56,347 nucleotides of DNA from Microvirga massiliensis (GCF_001006805.1 NZ_LN811351.1:306365-362711), one strand, 5' to 3'. Positions 38,831 to 47,660 are shown, counted from the first letter of the stretch. Notes: generated by a model from the sequence alone, not told the origin. A program made the numbers and translations.

Positions 38831-39133
38831 TTACCGGCAGCGGGTAATCACTTGCCCGTAAACGCCGACGACCTGCACGCAGCCGGCTGCCGGATAGGCG
38901 TAGGCACCGCCCGCGGCCGCCCCGGCCAGCCCCGGGGCGCCGTAGGCGAAGGCCCGATAGGTGGTCCGCCGGGCGACTCCGGCATAGCTCAGGGGCGTCA
39001 GGGGACGTCCGATGATCGCCTCGGCGCGGGTCATGAACCCGTGCCCCGGGACGACCGGATCACCGCTCCAGATCAGGATGAGGAGGGCCGCTGTGGTCGC
39101 GGCAAGACCCGTGACGACGCGTTTCGGTGTCAT
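38831..39133 (-). CDS. Small exported or membrane-anchored protein
   Basis: A 100-residue protein with one N-terminal hydrophobic segment (about 7-22) and a Gly/Ala/Tyr-rich tail containing a likely disulfide pair (C in A-A-G-C and the final T-R-C). The start ATG overlaps the stop of the DUF2092 gene by four bases (ATGA), so the two are translationally coupled. Family not recognised; such Gly/Tyr-rich partners of DUF2092 genes are common in this group. Confidence 0.7.
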   Translation of the reverse strand: MTPKRVVTGLAATTAALLILIWSGDPVVPGHGFMTRAEAIIGRPLTPLSYAGVARRTTYRAFAYGAPGLAGAAAGGAYAYPAAGCVQVVGVYGQVITRCR

Positions 39134-39939
39134 GGCTTCGATCCTCCTGCTGGAATGCCGGGAGGCACCTCGTCGATGTCCCCGAGGGCGTCGAGCGCCA
39201 CCTGCTTCACGCCGTCGGGCGCCGTGAACGCGAAGGCGTCTGGACCAGACTTCACGTCCGTGCGCAGCTCCTTGATGTGCAGCGTGTATTGGGGCGCCTG
39301 CGCGACGGTCTTGCTGGTGATGACATATTTGCGCGGGACCGGGCGCTCGCCGGTCTCGACCCAGAGCTGCCAGTCGGTCTCGGGATTGCGGAAGGCGAGA
39401 TGCTCGCACTCGACCCCGTCGACGACGCCGCGGCCGATATGCTTGGCGTCCAGCACCTCCTCGGTGAGTCGCTCGTAGGCATTCGCGGCCAGCAGATCGG
39501 CGCCGGGCAACTCGACGAAGTGCACCGTCCGCAGCCGGTGGACCACCTCGTCGGGCGATCCCGGCACATCGAGCCGGGCGAACGCCTTGCCGTGGCGGTT
39601 GTGCACGGTCATGGTCTTGCCGTCGAAGACGAGTTCCAGATCCGCGTAACCGCCCGTCCGGGTGGCCCGCAGGCCAGCCTGGCGGTCGAGGAGCACGTCG
39701 CCGGAGGCGGTGAACTGGATCTTCTGCAAGTCCGGCGTGATGACCTCGATATCGGTGTCATAGGTCGCTGACAGTGTCTTCTGTCTCGCCATGAAGTCGG
39801 TCATGGCCTTCAGGACCTTGCGTGCGTCGCCATCATCCGCCTTCGCCACCATGGTCGTGACGGACAGGAGCACCGCGGCAATGACGCCGACGCCGATGCC
39901 CCGGACGGCCTGCGCTCTCGTCGGAAGGTGCTGCGTCAT
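39130..39939 (-). CDS. DUF2092 family periplasmic protein
   Basis: A 269-residue protein with a signal peptide (hydrophobic core about 12-28, A-K-A cleavage near 34). The mature part follows the DUF2092/LolA-like pattern: M-T-D-F-M-A-R-Q-K-T-L-S near 45-56, then repeated antiparallel strands such as L-E-L-V-F-D-G-K-T-M-T-V and R-K-Y-V-I-T-S-K. Lipoprotein or lipid carriage is suggested by the fold, not shown. It heads an operon with the overlapping 100-residue gene. A 15-base element shared with the membrane regulator gene lies about 145 bases upstream. Confidence 0.87.
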   Translation of the reverse strand: MTQHLPTRAQAVRGIGVGVIAAVLLSVTTMVAKADDGDARKVLKAMTDFMARQKTLSATYDTDIEVITPDLQKIQFTASGDVLLDRQAGLRATRTGGYADLELVFDGKTMTVHNRHGKAFARLDVPGSPDEVVHRLRTVHFVELPGADLLAANAYERLTEEVLDAKHIGRGVVDGVECEHLAFRNPETDWQLWVETGERPVPRKYVITSKTVAQAPQYTLHIKELRTDVKSGPDAFAFTAPDGVKQVALDALGDIDEVPPGIPAGGSKP

Positions 39940-40082
39940 GGATGGCCTCTGTCGCCATGAGCCGCCGTCGACGGCGGCAATCTCTGCTCGGGAGCTGGGG
40001 GCTTGAACACCGCCCCGGACGCGACAACGGCACGAGCATCGACCTGACGCTAGCAAGGGACTGCAGTCGCGGCCTGTAGCAT

Positions 40083-40097
40083 CCTGTATCCTACGGT
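40083..40097 (-). promoter_or_regulatory. Shared 15-base element, copy A
   Basis: ACCGTAGGATACAGG read on the minus strand, upstream of the DUF2092 operon. It differs by one base from the element upstream of the membrane regulator gene at 42357. Confidence 0.4.
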
Positions 40098-40196
40098 GTG
40101 GCTGCCGTGCTCAGCGGTATGATCAGCCTGTCCGAGCGGTGCCCCGCTCCCGTGCGGGGATCCGGAGCAGACTCAAAACCACGTTCGGAGCCGACG

Positions 40197-40361
40197 ATGG
40201 CAGTCAACGGCCGCGGTGGCAGACAGGCAACAAGCAGCGCGTCACGACATGTGCGCCTCGGGGGCGACGAGGTGAAACTCATGGCCCTGGATGCCCTGGC
40301 ATTCGCATTGGGAGCGATCACGCCGCTGGCCATCGTCATCTGGCTCGTGCTTCTGCACTGA
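40197..40361 (+). CDS. Possible small tail-anchored membrane protein
   Basis: An ATG at 40197 (GGAG upstream) opens 54 codons; a second start, ATG at about 40281 preceded by GAGGTGAAA, would give only the last 26. The C-terminal 24 residues form one strong hydrophobic segment (L-A-F-A-L-G-A-I-T-P-L-A-I-V-I-W). No family recognised. The good binding sites make a real small membrane protein plausible. Confidence 0.35.
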   Translation: MAVNGRGGRQATSSASRHVRLGGDEVKLMALDALAFALGAITPLAIVIWLVLLH

Positions 40362-40500
40362 GGGGGTATTCCGGGTGACGGTCCGCACCCCGGATCTCGA
40401 CGGGAACCTGGCATTCCGCGCGGCTCCGGTCGTAACGGGCGATGAGCTGCCCTTCCCGGTGGAGACTGCCCGTCTGCATCGCGCCGGATTCGGATCGGCG

Positions 40501-42315
40501 TTAACGCGAGATCGGCTCCAGGGCCCTTTCGGCGGCCGTTCTGTCCGGCACCGGGAAGCCGGCCTTGCGTGCCCCCTCGGCGAGATGCACCGCATCCTCT
40601 GACCGGAAGTTGCGCTTGGCGAGTTCCTCGTCCCAGTGGTCGAAGATGGTCGGGCGCATCCGCAGAAATTGCTCCCGCGCCTCGTCCGCCTCACGCGTCA
40701 TGCCGAGCTGGGCGTAAATGATCGCGGCGATGAAATGATAGAGGGGGAACTTCTCCAAGCTGACCTGATGGATCAGGGTTTCGGCGCGCCGGTAGTCGCG
40801 CTTCATGTAGGCGTGAACGGCCAGCATTCCGTTGTAGTAATCGGAGTGCCCCGGGTTGCGGGCCAGTGCCTGCTCCAGGAGCGTCGCTCCCCGGTCCCAG
40901 GCGCCGATCTGGCCCAACCGGCTCGCGAAGTCGGCGAGCAGTTCCGTATCGTTCGGATTGAGCGCCACGGCCTGCTCGCCGATCCGGAGCGCCTCCGCGG
41001 GTTGTCCCGTGAAGAAGAGCGCCAGCATCAGCGCCTGAAGCGCCCGCACGTTCTCCGGATCGAGCCGGATCGCCCGGCGCGCGGCATCGATGGCGCGCTG
41101 CGTTGCGCCCGGAGAGCCGGGCCTCGGGTTGAATCCGAAGCGGTCCTCGTCGAGATAGAGGACGGAAAGCATCGCCCAAGCGGTGGCGTAGCTCGGGTAA
41201 CGGCCGACCGCTCGCTCCAGGCAGATCCGGGTGGCGGCATGTTTTTCTGCCGAGAGAGCAGTCCGGTAGCCGTAGAACTGAAGCGTACAGGCATAGGCCT
41301 CGAGATCGTCCGGCGCTGTCGTCGCCTGAACGCGCTTCTCGTCAGCCCGGAAGATGATCCCGTAGGGCTGCCCCACGGCGGTCGCGACCTTCTCGGCGAT
41401 GTCGTCCTGGATCGCGAAGAAGTCACGGATACGCAGATCTTCGTCATAGTCTTGCGACCAGAGCACGACCCCGGTCTCCGTCTCGAGCAGTCGACCCGTG
41501 ACCCGTAAGTGGTTCGCTGCGGCCCGAATGCTCCCCTCCAGCACGTATCGGGCGCCGAGTTCGCGGCGGATCCGAGCGAGATCGGCTTCGGGTGGGATGG
41601 TCCGCGACGTCTCCCGTCCGAGGACGGTGATCTCCTTGAAGCGAGCAAGCTGGCTCAGAACCTCCTCGGTCAGGCCATCGGCATAGATTCTGGCCTCCGG
41701 GAGCTCGCCCAGATTCGCGAAGGGCATGACGACGAGCGTCGGCTCCTCCGGTGGCAATGTCGCCGATGCCGGGGACGGAGACTGCAAAACGTCTTGTGTC
41801 GTGCGCCACAGGACGAGGCCGACGAGAGTGGCGAGCAGGACGACCGTCCCTGCGCTAAGCCAGGCCCACCGCCGCGGGGCCAGCGACATGACGGAGTTCT
41901 CCGCGGGCGGCGCGCCGGGCGCTGGAGGATCTTCCGCCTGCGGGATATGGCTCGCGAAGTGCGGGACGTAGCCGCCCTTCGGGATGGAAATCACGACCGG
42001 ATCGGCCTGGCCGGCGACCAGGTAGTAGTGCTCCAGGGCCCGGCGCAGCCGCCCGGCCTCGATGCGCACGACCGGATCGCTCTGGGCATCGAAGCTCGCG
42101 TCCCGCCCGAAGACCTCGGTGCCGATCGCGTAAGCCTTGATGCGCCCCGCGCGCCCGGCCAGCGTCTCCTCGATGACATAGCGCAGGAACCGCCGCGCCC
42201 GTGGGGGAACATCAAGGTCGGGGCTGGCGACGAGGCGCTCGAGCTGGGCGCGCACCTCCTCGGCCGAAGGCTGCGCCTGCGGCAGCTCACCGACAGCGCT
42301 ACCACTGCCGAGCAT
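40501..42315 (-). CDS. Membrane-anchored winged-helix/TPR regulator (CadC/adenylate-cyclase-associated type)
   Basis: A 604-residue protein. Residues 16-120 form an N-terminal DNA-binding-like domain (F-L-R-Y-V-I-E-E-T-L-A-G-R, D-P-V-V-R-I-E-A-G-R-L-R, I-P-K-G-G-Y). A single hydrophobic segment lies at 150-170. Residues 192-320 resemble a TolB-N-type domain (V-V-M-P-F-A-N-L). TPR repeats follow to about 590. The layout is that of a one-component regulator with a periplasmic sensor of TPRs. Adenylate-cyclase labels on such proteins are misleading, since no cyclase domain is present. A 15-base element lies 40 bases upstream and may be its own binding site. Confidence 0.85.
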   Translation of the reverse strand: MLGSGSAVGELPQAQPSAEEVRAQLERLVASPDLDVPPRARRFLRYVIEETLAGRAGRIKAYAIGTEVFGRDASFDAQSDPVVRIEAGRLRRALEHYYLVAGQADPVVISIPKGGYVPHFASHIPQAEDPPAPGAPPAENSVMSLAPRRWAWLSAGTVVLLATLVGLVLWRTTQDVLQSPSPASATLPPEEPTLVVMPFANLGELPEARIYADGLTEEVLSQLARFKEITVLGRETSRTIPPEADLARIRRELGARYVLEGSIRAAANHLRVTGRLLETETGVVLWSQDYDEDLRIRDFFAIQDDIAEKVATAVGQPYGIIFRADEKRVQATTAPDDLEAYACTLQFYGYRTALSAEKHAATRICLERAVGRYPSYATAWAMLSVLYLDEDRFGFNPRPGSPGATQRAIDAARRAIRLDPENVRALQALMLALFFTGQPAEALRIGEQAVALNPNDTELLADFASRLGQIGAWDRGATLLEQALARNPGHSDYYNGMLAVHAYMKRDYRRAETLIHQVSLEKFPLYHFIAAIIYAQLGMTREADEAREQFLRMRPTIFDHWDEELAKRNFRSEDAVHLAEGARKAGFPVPDRTAAERALEPISR

Positions 42316-42356
42316 GGACCGGCCCCTTTCCGGTGGCGTCGCGGGACGCCGTTTCG

Positions 42357-42371
42357 CCTGTAACCTACGGT
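42357..42371 (-). promoter_or_regulatory. Shared 15-base element, copy B
   Basis: ACCGTAGGTTACAGG on the minus strand, about 40 bases upstream of the winged-helix/TPR regulator start; 14 of 15 bases match copy A at 40083, in the same orientation relative to the downstream gene. Confidence 0.4.
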
Positions 42372-42462
42372 AATTTACTCCCTGGGCCGCACGCTACGGA
42401 GCGATGCTGGCGTTTGTGGGACGGCGCCCCCGCGCCGCCCAGCCAGGTGCCTCAGGTGCCTC

Positions 42463-42705
42463 ATGGATCGAGCCGTCATGGCTGCCATCGCCCGCTTTCC
42501 GGATCGCGGGCACGCCATCGCGGAACTCGCCCGGACGGACGAGGACTTCCGGGGCCTCTGTGCCGATCTCGCCGACGCCAAGGCGGCTCTCGTGCGCTGG
42601 GAGCGCGCGCCATCGCCCGTGAAGGAGGCGCGCTGTGCCGAATACCGTGACCTCGTGCGGGATCTCGCCGCCGAACTCGAGGCCACGCTGGATCGCCACC
42701 TCTAG
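42463..42705 (+). CDS. Conserved small hypothetical protein, 80 residues
   Basis: A helical, charged protein with the pattern A-R-T-D-E-D-F-R-G-L-C, then L-V-R-W-E and a C-terminal helix L-V-R-D-L-A-A-E-L-E. I have seen this type widely in proteobacteria without a known role. No signal or membrane segment. The ATG at 42463 has a weak AGGTG upstream. The next gene on the same strand starts 46 bases later. Confidence 0.65.
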   Translation: MDRAVMAAIARFPDRGHAIAELARTDEDFRGLCADLADAKAALVRWERAPSPVKEARCAEYRDLVRDLAAELEATLDRHL

Positions 42706-42751
42706 GAGGTCCGCATCGCGTGCGGGCGGTTCGCAAGCAGGAGGATCGACA

Positions 42752-43009
42752 ATGACCCGTGTCGTTTTGCTCGCCGCCCTCGGGGGCTTGGTGCTTGCCG
42801 GGCCGGGCTGGGCGCAGGTTCAGGATCCCGGGCTGGCGCTGCACGGCGGCGAGATCGTGATCCCGTCAGAAAACACCCTCGAGCGGGAGGCGGTGACGCA
42901 GCCCCGGAACGAGTTCTCGACGGACGACGCCATCGCCGACCGGCAGATGGAGGAGCAGGACCGGGTGATCGACCGCGAGGTCCTGCGCGGCATCTGCGCG
43001 GACTGCTGA
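42752..43009 (+). CDS. Small exported protein
   Basis: The ATG at 42752 has AGGAGG seven bases upstream. The 85-residue product has a classical signal peptide (hydrophobic core 5-17, cleavage at G-W-A-Q) and a short acidic mature part ending in a CxxC-like I-C-A-D-C. I recognise no family. The terminal Cys pair might bind a metal or form a disulfide. Confidence 0.65.
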   Translation: MTRVVLLAALGGLVLAGPGWAQVQDPGLALHGGEIVIPSENTLEREAVTQPRNEFSTDDAIADRQMEEQDRVIDREVLRGICADC

Positions 43010-43140
43010 GGGACCGTCCCCTCCTGTCCTGGTTACCGATGGCACGTGCTCTGCCGATCGCACGGTGCTCGCGCAGGATGCGGGCGGCAAGCCGCAAATG
43101 CCCCTCGGATCTGGGCATAGCTGATGAAAGGGTGAAGCGG

Positions 43141-43545
43141 ATGAAGGCATCCTTGGCGGCTATGGCGCTTGTTGGCGCGGTTGCTGTGGCACTCATTGCG
43201 ATCGCTCTGGCGGGGTGTCAGTCGACCGTGGGGACGGTAAGCGGCGCCCCGAACGGCATGCTCACGAAGGCCGGCTTCGTGGCCAAACGCGCCAGCACGC
43301 CGGAGCAGGTCGCGGTGCTCAATGGCCTGCCGCCGAACACGTTCGTGCGGCAGACCGCAAACGGGAAAGCAACCTATCTCTACGCCGATCCGGTAGCGTG
43401 CGGCTGCGTGCATGTCGGAGGCGAGAGCGCCTTCCAGAGCGTCAAGGGCATGCAGAACATCGTCTATGACATGAACCGCCTGGAGTTCGGCGGCGGGCTC
43501 GATCCGAACAACATCGGCGATCTCAGCGACTGGCAGCCGTTCTGA
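43141..43545 (+). CDS. Small lipoprotein, unknown
   Basis: A 134-residue protein whose N-terminus has a lipobox, L-A-G-C with the Cys at residue 26. The mature part is Gly/Asn-rich with a C-G-C element (near V-A-C-G-C-V-H-V) and a C-terminal segment W-Q-P-F. The pattern T-Y-L-Y-A-D-P-x-x-C-x-C suggests a conserved uncharacterised family of alphaproteobacteria. It is probably attached to a membrane from the periplasmic side. Confidence 0.72.
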   Translation: MKASLAAMALVGAVAVALIAIALAGCQSTVGTVSGAPNGMLTKAGFVAKRASTPEQVAVLNGLPPNTFVRQTANGKATYLYADPVACGCVHVGGESAFQSVKGMQNIVYDMNRLEFGGGLDPNNIGDLSDWQPF

Positions 43546-43725
43546 TGTCCGACGTGGTCTGGAGCACGCCGAGGTGAACGGGGCAGGGGAGGTTAACGGG
43601 TCACAATATCAGCGAGTGGTGAACGCCAGAAAGGCTGTCGCAACCAAGGCCCCGCCCTTCGCCCTATTCGATCTAGCCTCGAGAACCGCCTTGTGTTCAC
43701 ATCGGGCGGTGCCCACCTTGGCGGG

Positions 43726-44949
43726 ATGAGCGCTCCCTCGGCCATTGCGACACCCGCTGACCCGTCCCTCTCAGGTGTGGAGAATTCTTCCCCTGCGCTC
43801 CCCGCCGGCATCGACCGGCTCCGGAATTGGCTGATCGAGGAGGGTTCCCGGGACGATGATGCCGACGAGATGCTCACTCAGTTTGCCGAGCATCTGAACG
43901 ACCTCGGCCTGCCGGTCGATCGCATTGCAACGGCCATCGAAGCCTTGCATTCCGAATATGCCGGCGTTGGCCGCTTCTGGACGCGTGACGAGGGATCGAC
44001 GATCCGGCTCCTGCCCCATGGCGCGCGGCGTGAGGCAGTGTATCAGCGCAGCCCCTTCGCGCATGTGAACCGAACCGGCGAATGGCTTCTCCTCGACCTC
44101 GCCGAGACCTCCGATGACCTGTTCCCGATCGTTCCCGACCTCAAGCGGGCCGGTTACCGTCATTACCTGACCGTGCCGGTCCGGTTTGCGTCTGGCGCCG
44201 GGAATGGAATCTCCTTCGCGACACGATCCCCGGATGGGTTCGGCCCGCAGGCGCTTCACGTACTGAGAGCAGTGATCCCGACCTTTGCAGCCGTGACCGA
44301 ACTGAGGGCACTGAGAAAACGCCTCGACAACGTCTTGCGGATCTATGTCGGCGACGAGCCGCACCGTGCGATCCTCTCCGGCGCGATCGTGCGCGGTCAG
44401 GTCACCCGGATCCGCTCGGCGATCTTGTTCGCCGATATGCGCGACTACACGAAGATCTCGGCCAAGCTCAGCCCGGAGGGGACCGTCGAGCTCCTGAACT
44501 CATTGTTCGACTGCCTCGTCCCGCCAATCGAGGAGGAGGGCGGAGAGGTCCTGAAATACCTCGGGGACGGCCTCCTCGCGATTTTCAGGGATCGCGGTGA
44601 CGACACGGGCGGCGCGGCCCAATCTGCTTTGACGGCAGCAATCGGAGCGCTCACGCGGATCGTGGCCGCGAACAACGAAGGGCGCTTCCCGGCGCCAGTC
44701 AGAGTGGGGATCGCACTCCATCACGGAGAGGCGGCTTACGGGAATGTCGGCTCGGGACAGCGGCTGGATTTCACGGTCATCGGACGCGACGTCAATCTCG
44801 CGAGCCGGATGGCCGAACTCAACAGGGAACTCGGCGAACCGCTCCTGATGTCGCGCGGCTTCGTGGATCATCTGTGGGGCAATCCCGAGCGCCTTGGTCC
44901 GTATCTGCTCGACGGTTTCGAGGAGCCGGTCGAGATCTACCGGCCATGA
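43726..44949 (+). CDS. Class III adenylate/guanylate cyclase
   Basis: The protein (407 residues from the ATG at 43726; a GTG at 43693 is also possible) has a GAF-like N-terminal sensor region to about residue 210 and a class III cyclase catalytic domain from about 225. Both metal-binding Asp are present (L-F-A-D-M-R-D and L-G-D-G-L), as are the Asn and Arg of V-N-L-A-S-R-M that act in catalysis, so it should be active. It would make cAMP or cGMP in the cytoplasm. No membrane segment is seen. Confidence 0.88.
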   Translation: MSAPSAIATPADPSLSGVENSSPALPAGIDRLRNWLIEEGSRDDDADEMLTQFAEHLNDLGLPVDRIATAIEALHSEYAGVGRFWTRDEGSTIRLLPHGARREAVYQRSPFAHVNRTGEWLLLDLAETSDDLFPIVPDLKRAGYRHYLTVPVRFASGAGNGISFATRSPDGFGPQALHVLRAVIPTFAAVTELRALRKRLDNVLRIYVGDEPHRAILSGAIVRGQVTRIRSAILFADMRDYTKISAKLSPEGTVELLNSLFDCLVPPIEEEGGEVLKYLGDGLLAIFRDRGDDTGGAAQSALTAAIGALTRIVAANNEGRFPAPVRVGIALHHGEAAYGNVGSGQRLDFTVIGRDVNLASRMAELNRELGEPLLMSRGFVDHLWGNPERLGPYLLDGFEEPVEIYRP

Positions 44950-45048
44950 GCCGGTGATCGATAAACTTGTTTCGGTCCTTCGAACGCTTCGTTGCAGCCT
45001 TCCATGAGAGAAGACGGGTGCCGAAACCCGTCCGGAGCCTGCTGCATC

Positions 45049-46260
45049 ATGGACCTTCTTCGTCGCTTCCGTGAGAATGATCGCGGTGCCGTCGCCATCG
45101 TGTTCGCGGTTGCTCTCATCCCCATCATGGGCCTGAGTGGCGCCGCCATCGACTACACGCGCGCAACCCAAGCGAAGAGCAAGCTCCAGGCTGCCACGGA
45201 TTCGGCGGCGCTCGCAGCACTCACCATCAAGGCTTCGACGCTCAGCCAGCGCGAGCTCGCGGCAAGGACCGTGTTCGAGGCCAATCGTCCGGACGACGTG
45301 ATGCCTTCCGTGACCTATGCAGTCGGCCAGAAGGAAGCGGTCGTCACGGCGACGGGCGAAGTCTCGACCTCGATGCTCAAGGTCCTGCGGATCAACGACA
45401 TCGGCCTGCGCGCGCGAGCGAAGGCCGTGCGGGTTTACGATGGACCGCCACCCTGCATCCTGACGCTCAGTCCAAGCGCGACCGCGGCAATCGATATGAC
45501 GGGTAATACTACCTTTCAGGGCAAAGGCTGCGTCCTTCATTCCAATTCGAGCGCCAGCGGCGCCATTACGATCGGCGGATCGGCAACCGTGCAAGCCGAT
45601 GGTTATTGCGCAGTCGGAACAGTGACAGCGGGCTTCACGCTCACCCCGCCGCCCGAGAATGGCTGCGACGTCATGGAGGATCCGTACAAGGGCCTTTCTT
45701 ATTCCGGCAGCACGACCTGCGATCCGAAATTGAGAAACGTCTCCGTTCAGCCACAAGACTCGAAGAACCTTTGGCCCGGCGTCTATTGCGGCGGGCTCGA
45801 TCTGAAGGGCAAGGTCACGTTCGCGAAGGGCGTCTATGTCATCAAGGATGGAGACCTCAAGATCGGATCGCAGTCGGATGTGACCGGCGACGAGGTAACG
45901 TTCTATTTCGTCGGCACATCGACTTTCGACATTGCGGGCGGCGCTCGTCTGGAGTTGTCCGCGTCGACCGAGAAGGAGCCGTTCGGTGGATTGCTCTTCG
46001 TCCAGGATCCGAACGCACCGCTGAACACCACCAAGCTGAACGGGAACAGCGGCACGATTCTGAAGGGCGCCATTTACATGCCGAAGAGTCACGTCGAGGT
46101 CACCGGGAATGGAAGTTTCGGCGTGTCGAGTCCCTTCATGCCGATCATTGCCAACACGGTCAAAATGTCGGGATCGTCGGTCCAGGAAACAAAAGAGACG
46201 AGCGTCAATCTTCCGAAGCCGTTGCCCAGAAGCGCGAGTGGTGCAAGATTGGCGGAGTAG
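45049..46260 (+). CDS. TadG-like N-terminal domain fused to a beta-solenoid-like region
   Basis: A 403-residue protein. The N-terminal part matches the Flp-pilus TadE/TadG type, with G-A-V-A-I-V-F-A-V-A-L-I-P near 13-25 and D-Y-T-R-A then A-T-D-S-A-A-L-A-A. Residues from about 140 do not show a von Willebrand domain. They form short Gly/Thr/Ser-rich strands such as G-N-T-T-F-Q-G-K-G-C and G-K-V-T-F-A-K-G-V-Y-V-I-K-D-G-D-L, with several Cys, suggesting a beta-solenoid. It is likely anchored in the inner membrane and extends outward. No other tad genes are nearby. The ATG at 45049 is preferred over the upstream frame start. Confidence 0.82.
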   Translation: MDLLRRFRENDRGAVAIVFAVALIPIMGLSGAAIDYTRATQAKSKLQAATDSAALAALTIKASTLSQRELAARTVFEANRPDDVMPSVTYAVGQKEAVVTATGEVSTSMLKVLRINDIGLRARAKAVRVYDGPPPCILTLSPSATAAIDMTGNTTFQGKGCVLHSNSSASGAITIGGSATVQADGYCAVGTVTAGFTLTPPPENGCDVMEDPYKGLSYSGSTTCDPKLRNVSVQPQDSKNLWPGVYCGGLDLKGKVTFAKGVYVIKDGDLKIGSQSDVTGDEVTFYFVGTSTFDIAGGARLELSASTEKEPFGGLLFVQDPNAPLNTTKLNGNSGTILKGAIYMPKSHVEVTGNGSFGVSSPFMPIIANTVKMSGSSVQETKETSVNLPKPLPRSASGARLAE

Positions 46261-46336
46261 GCGGAATGCGGGAGAAGACTCGTGCGCTAAGCGCATGGAG
46301 TATGACTCCCAGGATCAGCACCACCACCCTCGCGCG

Positions 46337-46393
46337 CCCTACACCTCTTCCCTGGCGAGAGAGGTCGGCTGCACAGCAGCCGCGTGAGGGGGG
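46337..46393. repeat. Palindromic intergenic repeat, unit 1
   Basis: CCCT...TTCCCTGGCGAGAGAGGTCGG, then the perfect palindrome CGGCTGC-ACA-GCAGCCG, then CGTGAGGGGGG. It has the structure of the CCCTC/GAGGG-flanked repeats found in alphaproteobacterial intergenic DNA. Confidence 0.6.
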
Positions 46394-46450
46394 AACTCTG
46401 CGCTATCCTGTTGTTAAATTCGGAATTTTCCTTACAATTGCGCGATGCTG

Positions 46451-46496
46451 CCACCCTCACCCTTCCCTTGTGGGAGAGGTCGCTCCAATTTGGCAG
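46451..46496. repeat. Palindromic intergenic repeat, unit 2
   Basis: CCACCCTCACCC followed by TTCCCTTGTGGGAGAGGTCGC; shares its core with units 1 and 3 but lacks the right half. Confidence 0.6.
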
Positions 46497-46539
46497 AACG
46501 AACCCAAAAGTGATGTGTTTGCAGCGCCATATCTACGTT

Positions 46540-46582
46540 TTCCCCTTGTGGGATAGGTCGCCCCGAAGGGACGGGTGAGAGG
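46540..46582. repeat. Palindromic intergenic repeat, unit 3
   Basis: TCCCCTTGTGGGATAGGTCGC, then CCCGAAGGGACGGGTGAGAGG. The 430-base gap between the TadG-like and lemA genes holds only these three units. Confidence 0.6.
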
Positions 46583-46690
46583 TGAGCCACTGTGCCCTGA
46601 ATCGAGCGCGCCCTTCAGAAATCTTGCCCCGACAAGCCTGCCGTGCCACGAATTTCGCCAGAGGCCAAAGTGGCATAGAGAGCCTGACGA

Positions 46691-47248
46691 ATGGGATGGG
46701 TTCTGCTCGGCGCTGTCGTCCTGGTGATCCTCTATCCGGTCGTGGTCTATGGCAGGCTGGTATCCCTGCAGCAGCAGATGATCCGCGCCTTTGCGGACAT
46801 TGACGCACAACTCAAGCAGCGGCGCGATCTCGTTCCGGCCCTCGTCGAATCCATGAAGCACTACGCCGCTCATGAACGCAGGACTTTAGACGCCGTGATG
46901 GCCGCGCGGGATGCCGCGGCGACGGCGCATGGACCGACTCATCAGGTAGCCGCCGAGTCCCAACTCACCGGCGCGCTCGGCCACCTGTTCGCGCTTTCGG
47001 AATCCTATCCGAATCTAAAGGCCAGCGAGCCCTTTCTGGTTCTTCAGGAGAGGATGGCGGCCGTCGAAGATGACCTCGCAGCAGCACGGAAGCTCTTCAA
47101 CAGCACCGTATCGGAGTTCAACGCCGCAATCCGGTCGTTCCCTGCCGTGCTCTTTGCCGGTTCTCTTGGTTTCATCCCGCGCGAATTCTTCGACATCGGC
47201 GAAGGGCAAAGGAGTGCGCTCGATGTCCCGCCCCGGGTCGAGTTCTAG
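46691..47248 (+). CDS. LemA family protein
   Basis: A 185-residue protein with an N-terminal membrane segment (about 2-20) and the LemA helical bundle: D-I-D-A-Q-L-K-Q-R-R-D-L-V-P-A-L-V near 36-52, F-N-S-T-V-S-E-F-N-A-A-I-R-S-F-P near 135-150, and F-I-P-R-E-F-F-D. It is membrane-anchored with the bundle probably outside. Role unsettled. No TPM-domain partner gene is next to it, which is unusual. Confidence 0.9.
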   Translation: MGWVLLGAVVLVILYPVVVYGRLVSLQQQMIRAFADIDAQLKQRRDLVPALVESMKHYAAHERRTLDAVMAARDAAATAHGPTHQVAAESQLTGALGHLFALSESYPNLKASEPFLVLQERMAAVEDDLAAARKLFNSTVSEFNAAIRSFPAVLFAGSLGFIPREFFDIGEGQRSALDVPPRVEF

Positions 47249-47375
47249 CCCTGTGCTCCGCCTCGAGCTGTCAATTCGCTGACCGCGATCCACAGCGGGA
47301 CATCAGCCAAAATACGCCATGGTCCTTCGCATCCGGCGCCGCACGATGCGGTGCCCGACCAAGCGGAGAGACACC

Positions 47376-47651
47376 ATGCGCAAGATCGCAATCGTAACGG
47401 CGGCTCTGGTATCGGCCGGAATCTGGACCACCGCACAAGCCGGGAGCCTCGGACGGCCCTGCACATGGGCCCCGGAATCAACCTGGCTGTCGCTGTCAGA
47501 CCTGAAGTCCAAGGCGGAGTCCCTCGGCTACAAGGTCGAAAAGGCGAAGCTGAAGGCCTCCTGCGGGGAGATCTACGCCCATGACGGCAATGGAGTTCGC
47601 ACCGAGCTGTTCCTCGATCCGACCTCGGGCGCGGTCGTCGCAAAGCAGTAG
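47376..47651 (+). CDS. PepSY-domain periplasmic protein
   Basis: The ATG at 47376 gives 91 residues: a signal peptide (core 5-16, cleavage near A-Q-A) and a single PepSY domain (W-L-S-L-S-D-L-K-S-K-A-E-S-L-G-Y, then E-I-Y-A-H-D-G-N-G and a strand with A-V-V). Two Cys, one after the signal and one in the middle, may form a disulfide. It is followed after nine bases by a cytochrome b gene, a pairing seen in small membrane redox systems. Confidence 0.85.
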   Translation: MRKIAIVTAALVSAGIWTTAQAGSLGRPCTWAPESTWLSLSDLKSKAESLGYKVEKAKLKASCGEIYAHDGNGVRTELFLDPTSGAVVAKQ

Positions 47652-47660
47652 GGGCCCGGC

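Noticed and set aside
44500..46296. 598-codon minus-strand frame opposite the cyclase and TadG-like genes
   Set aside because: It crosses two well-supported genes and reads as Arg/Asp-rich shadow.
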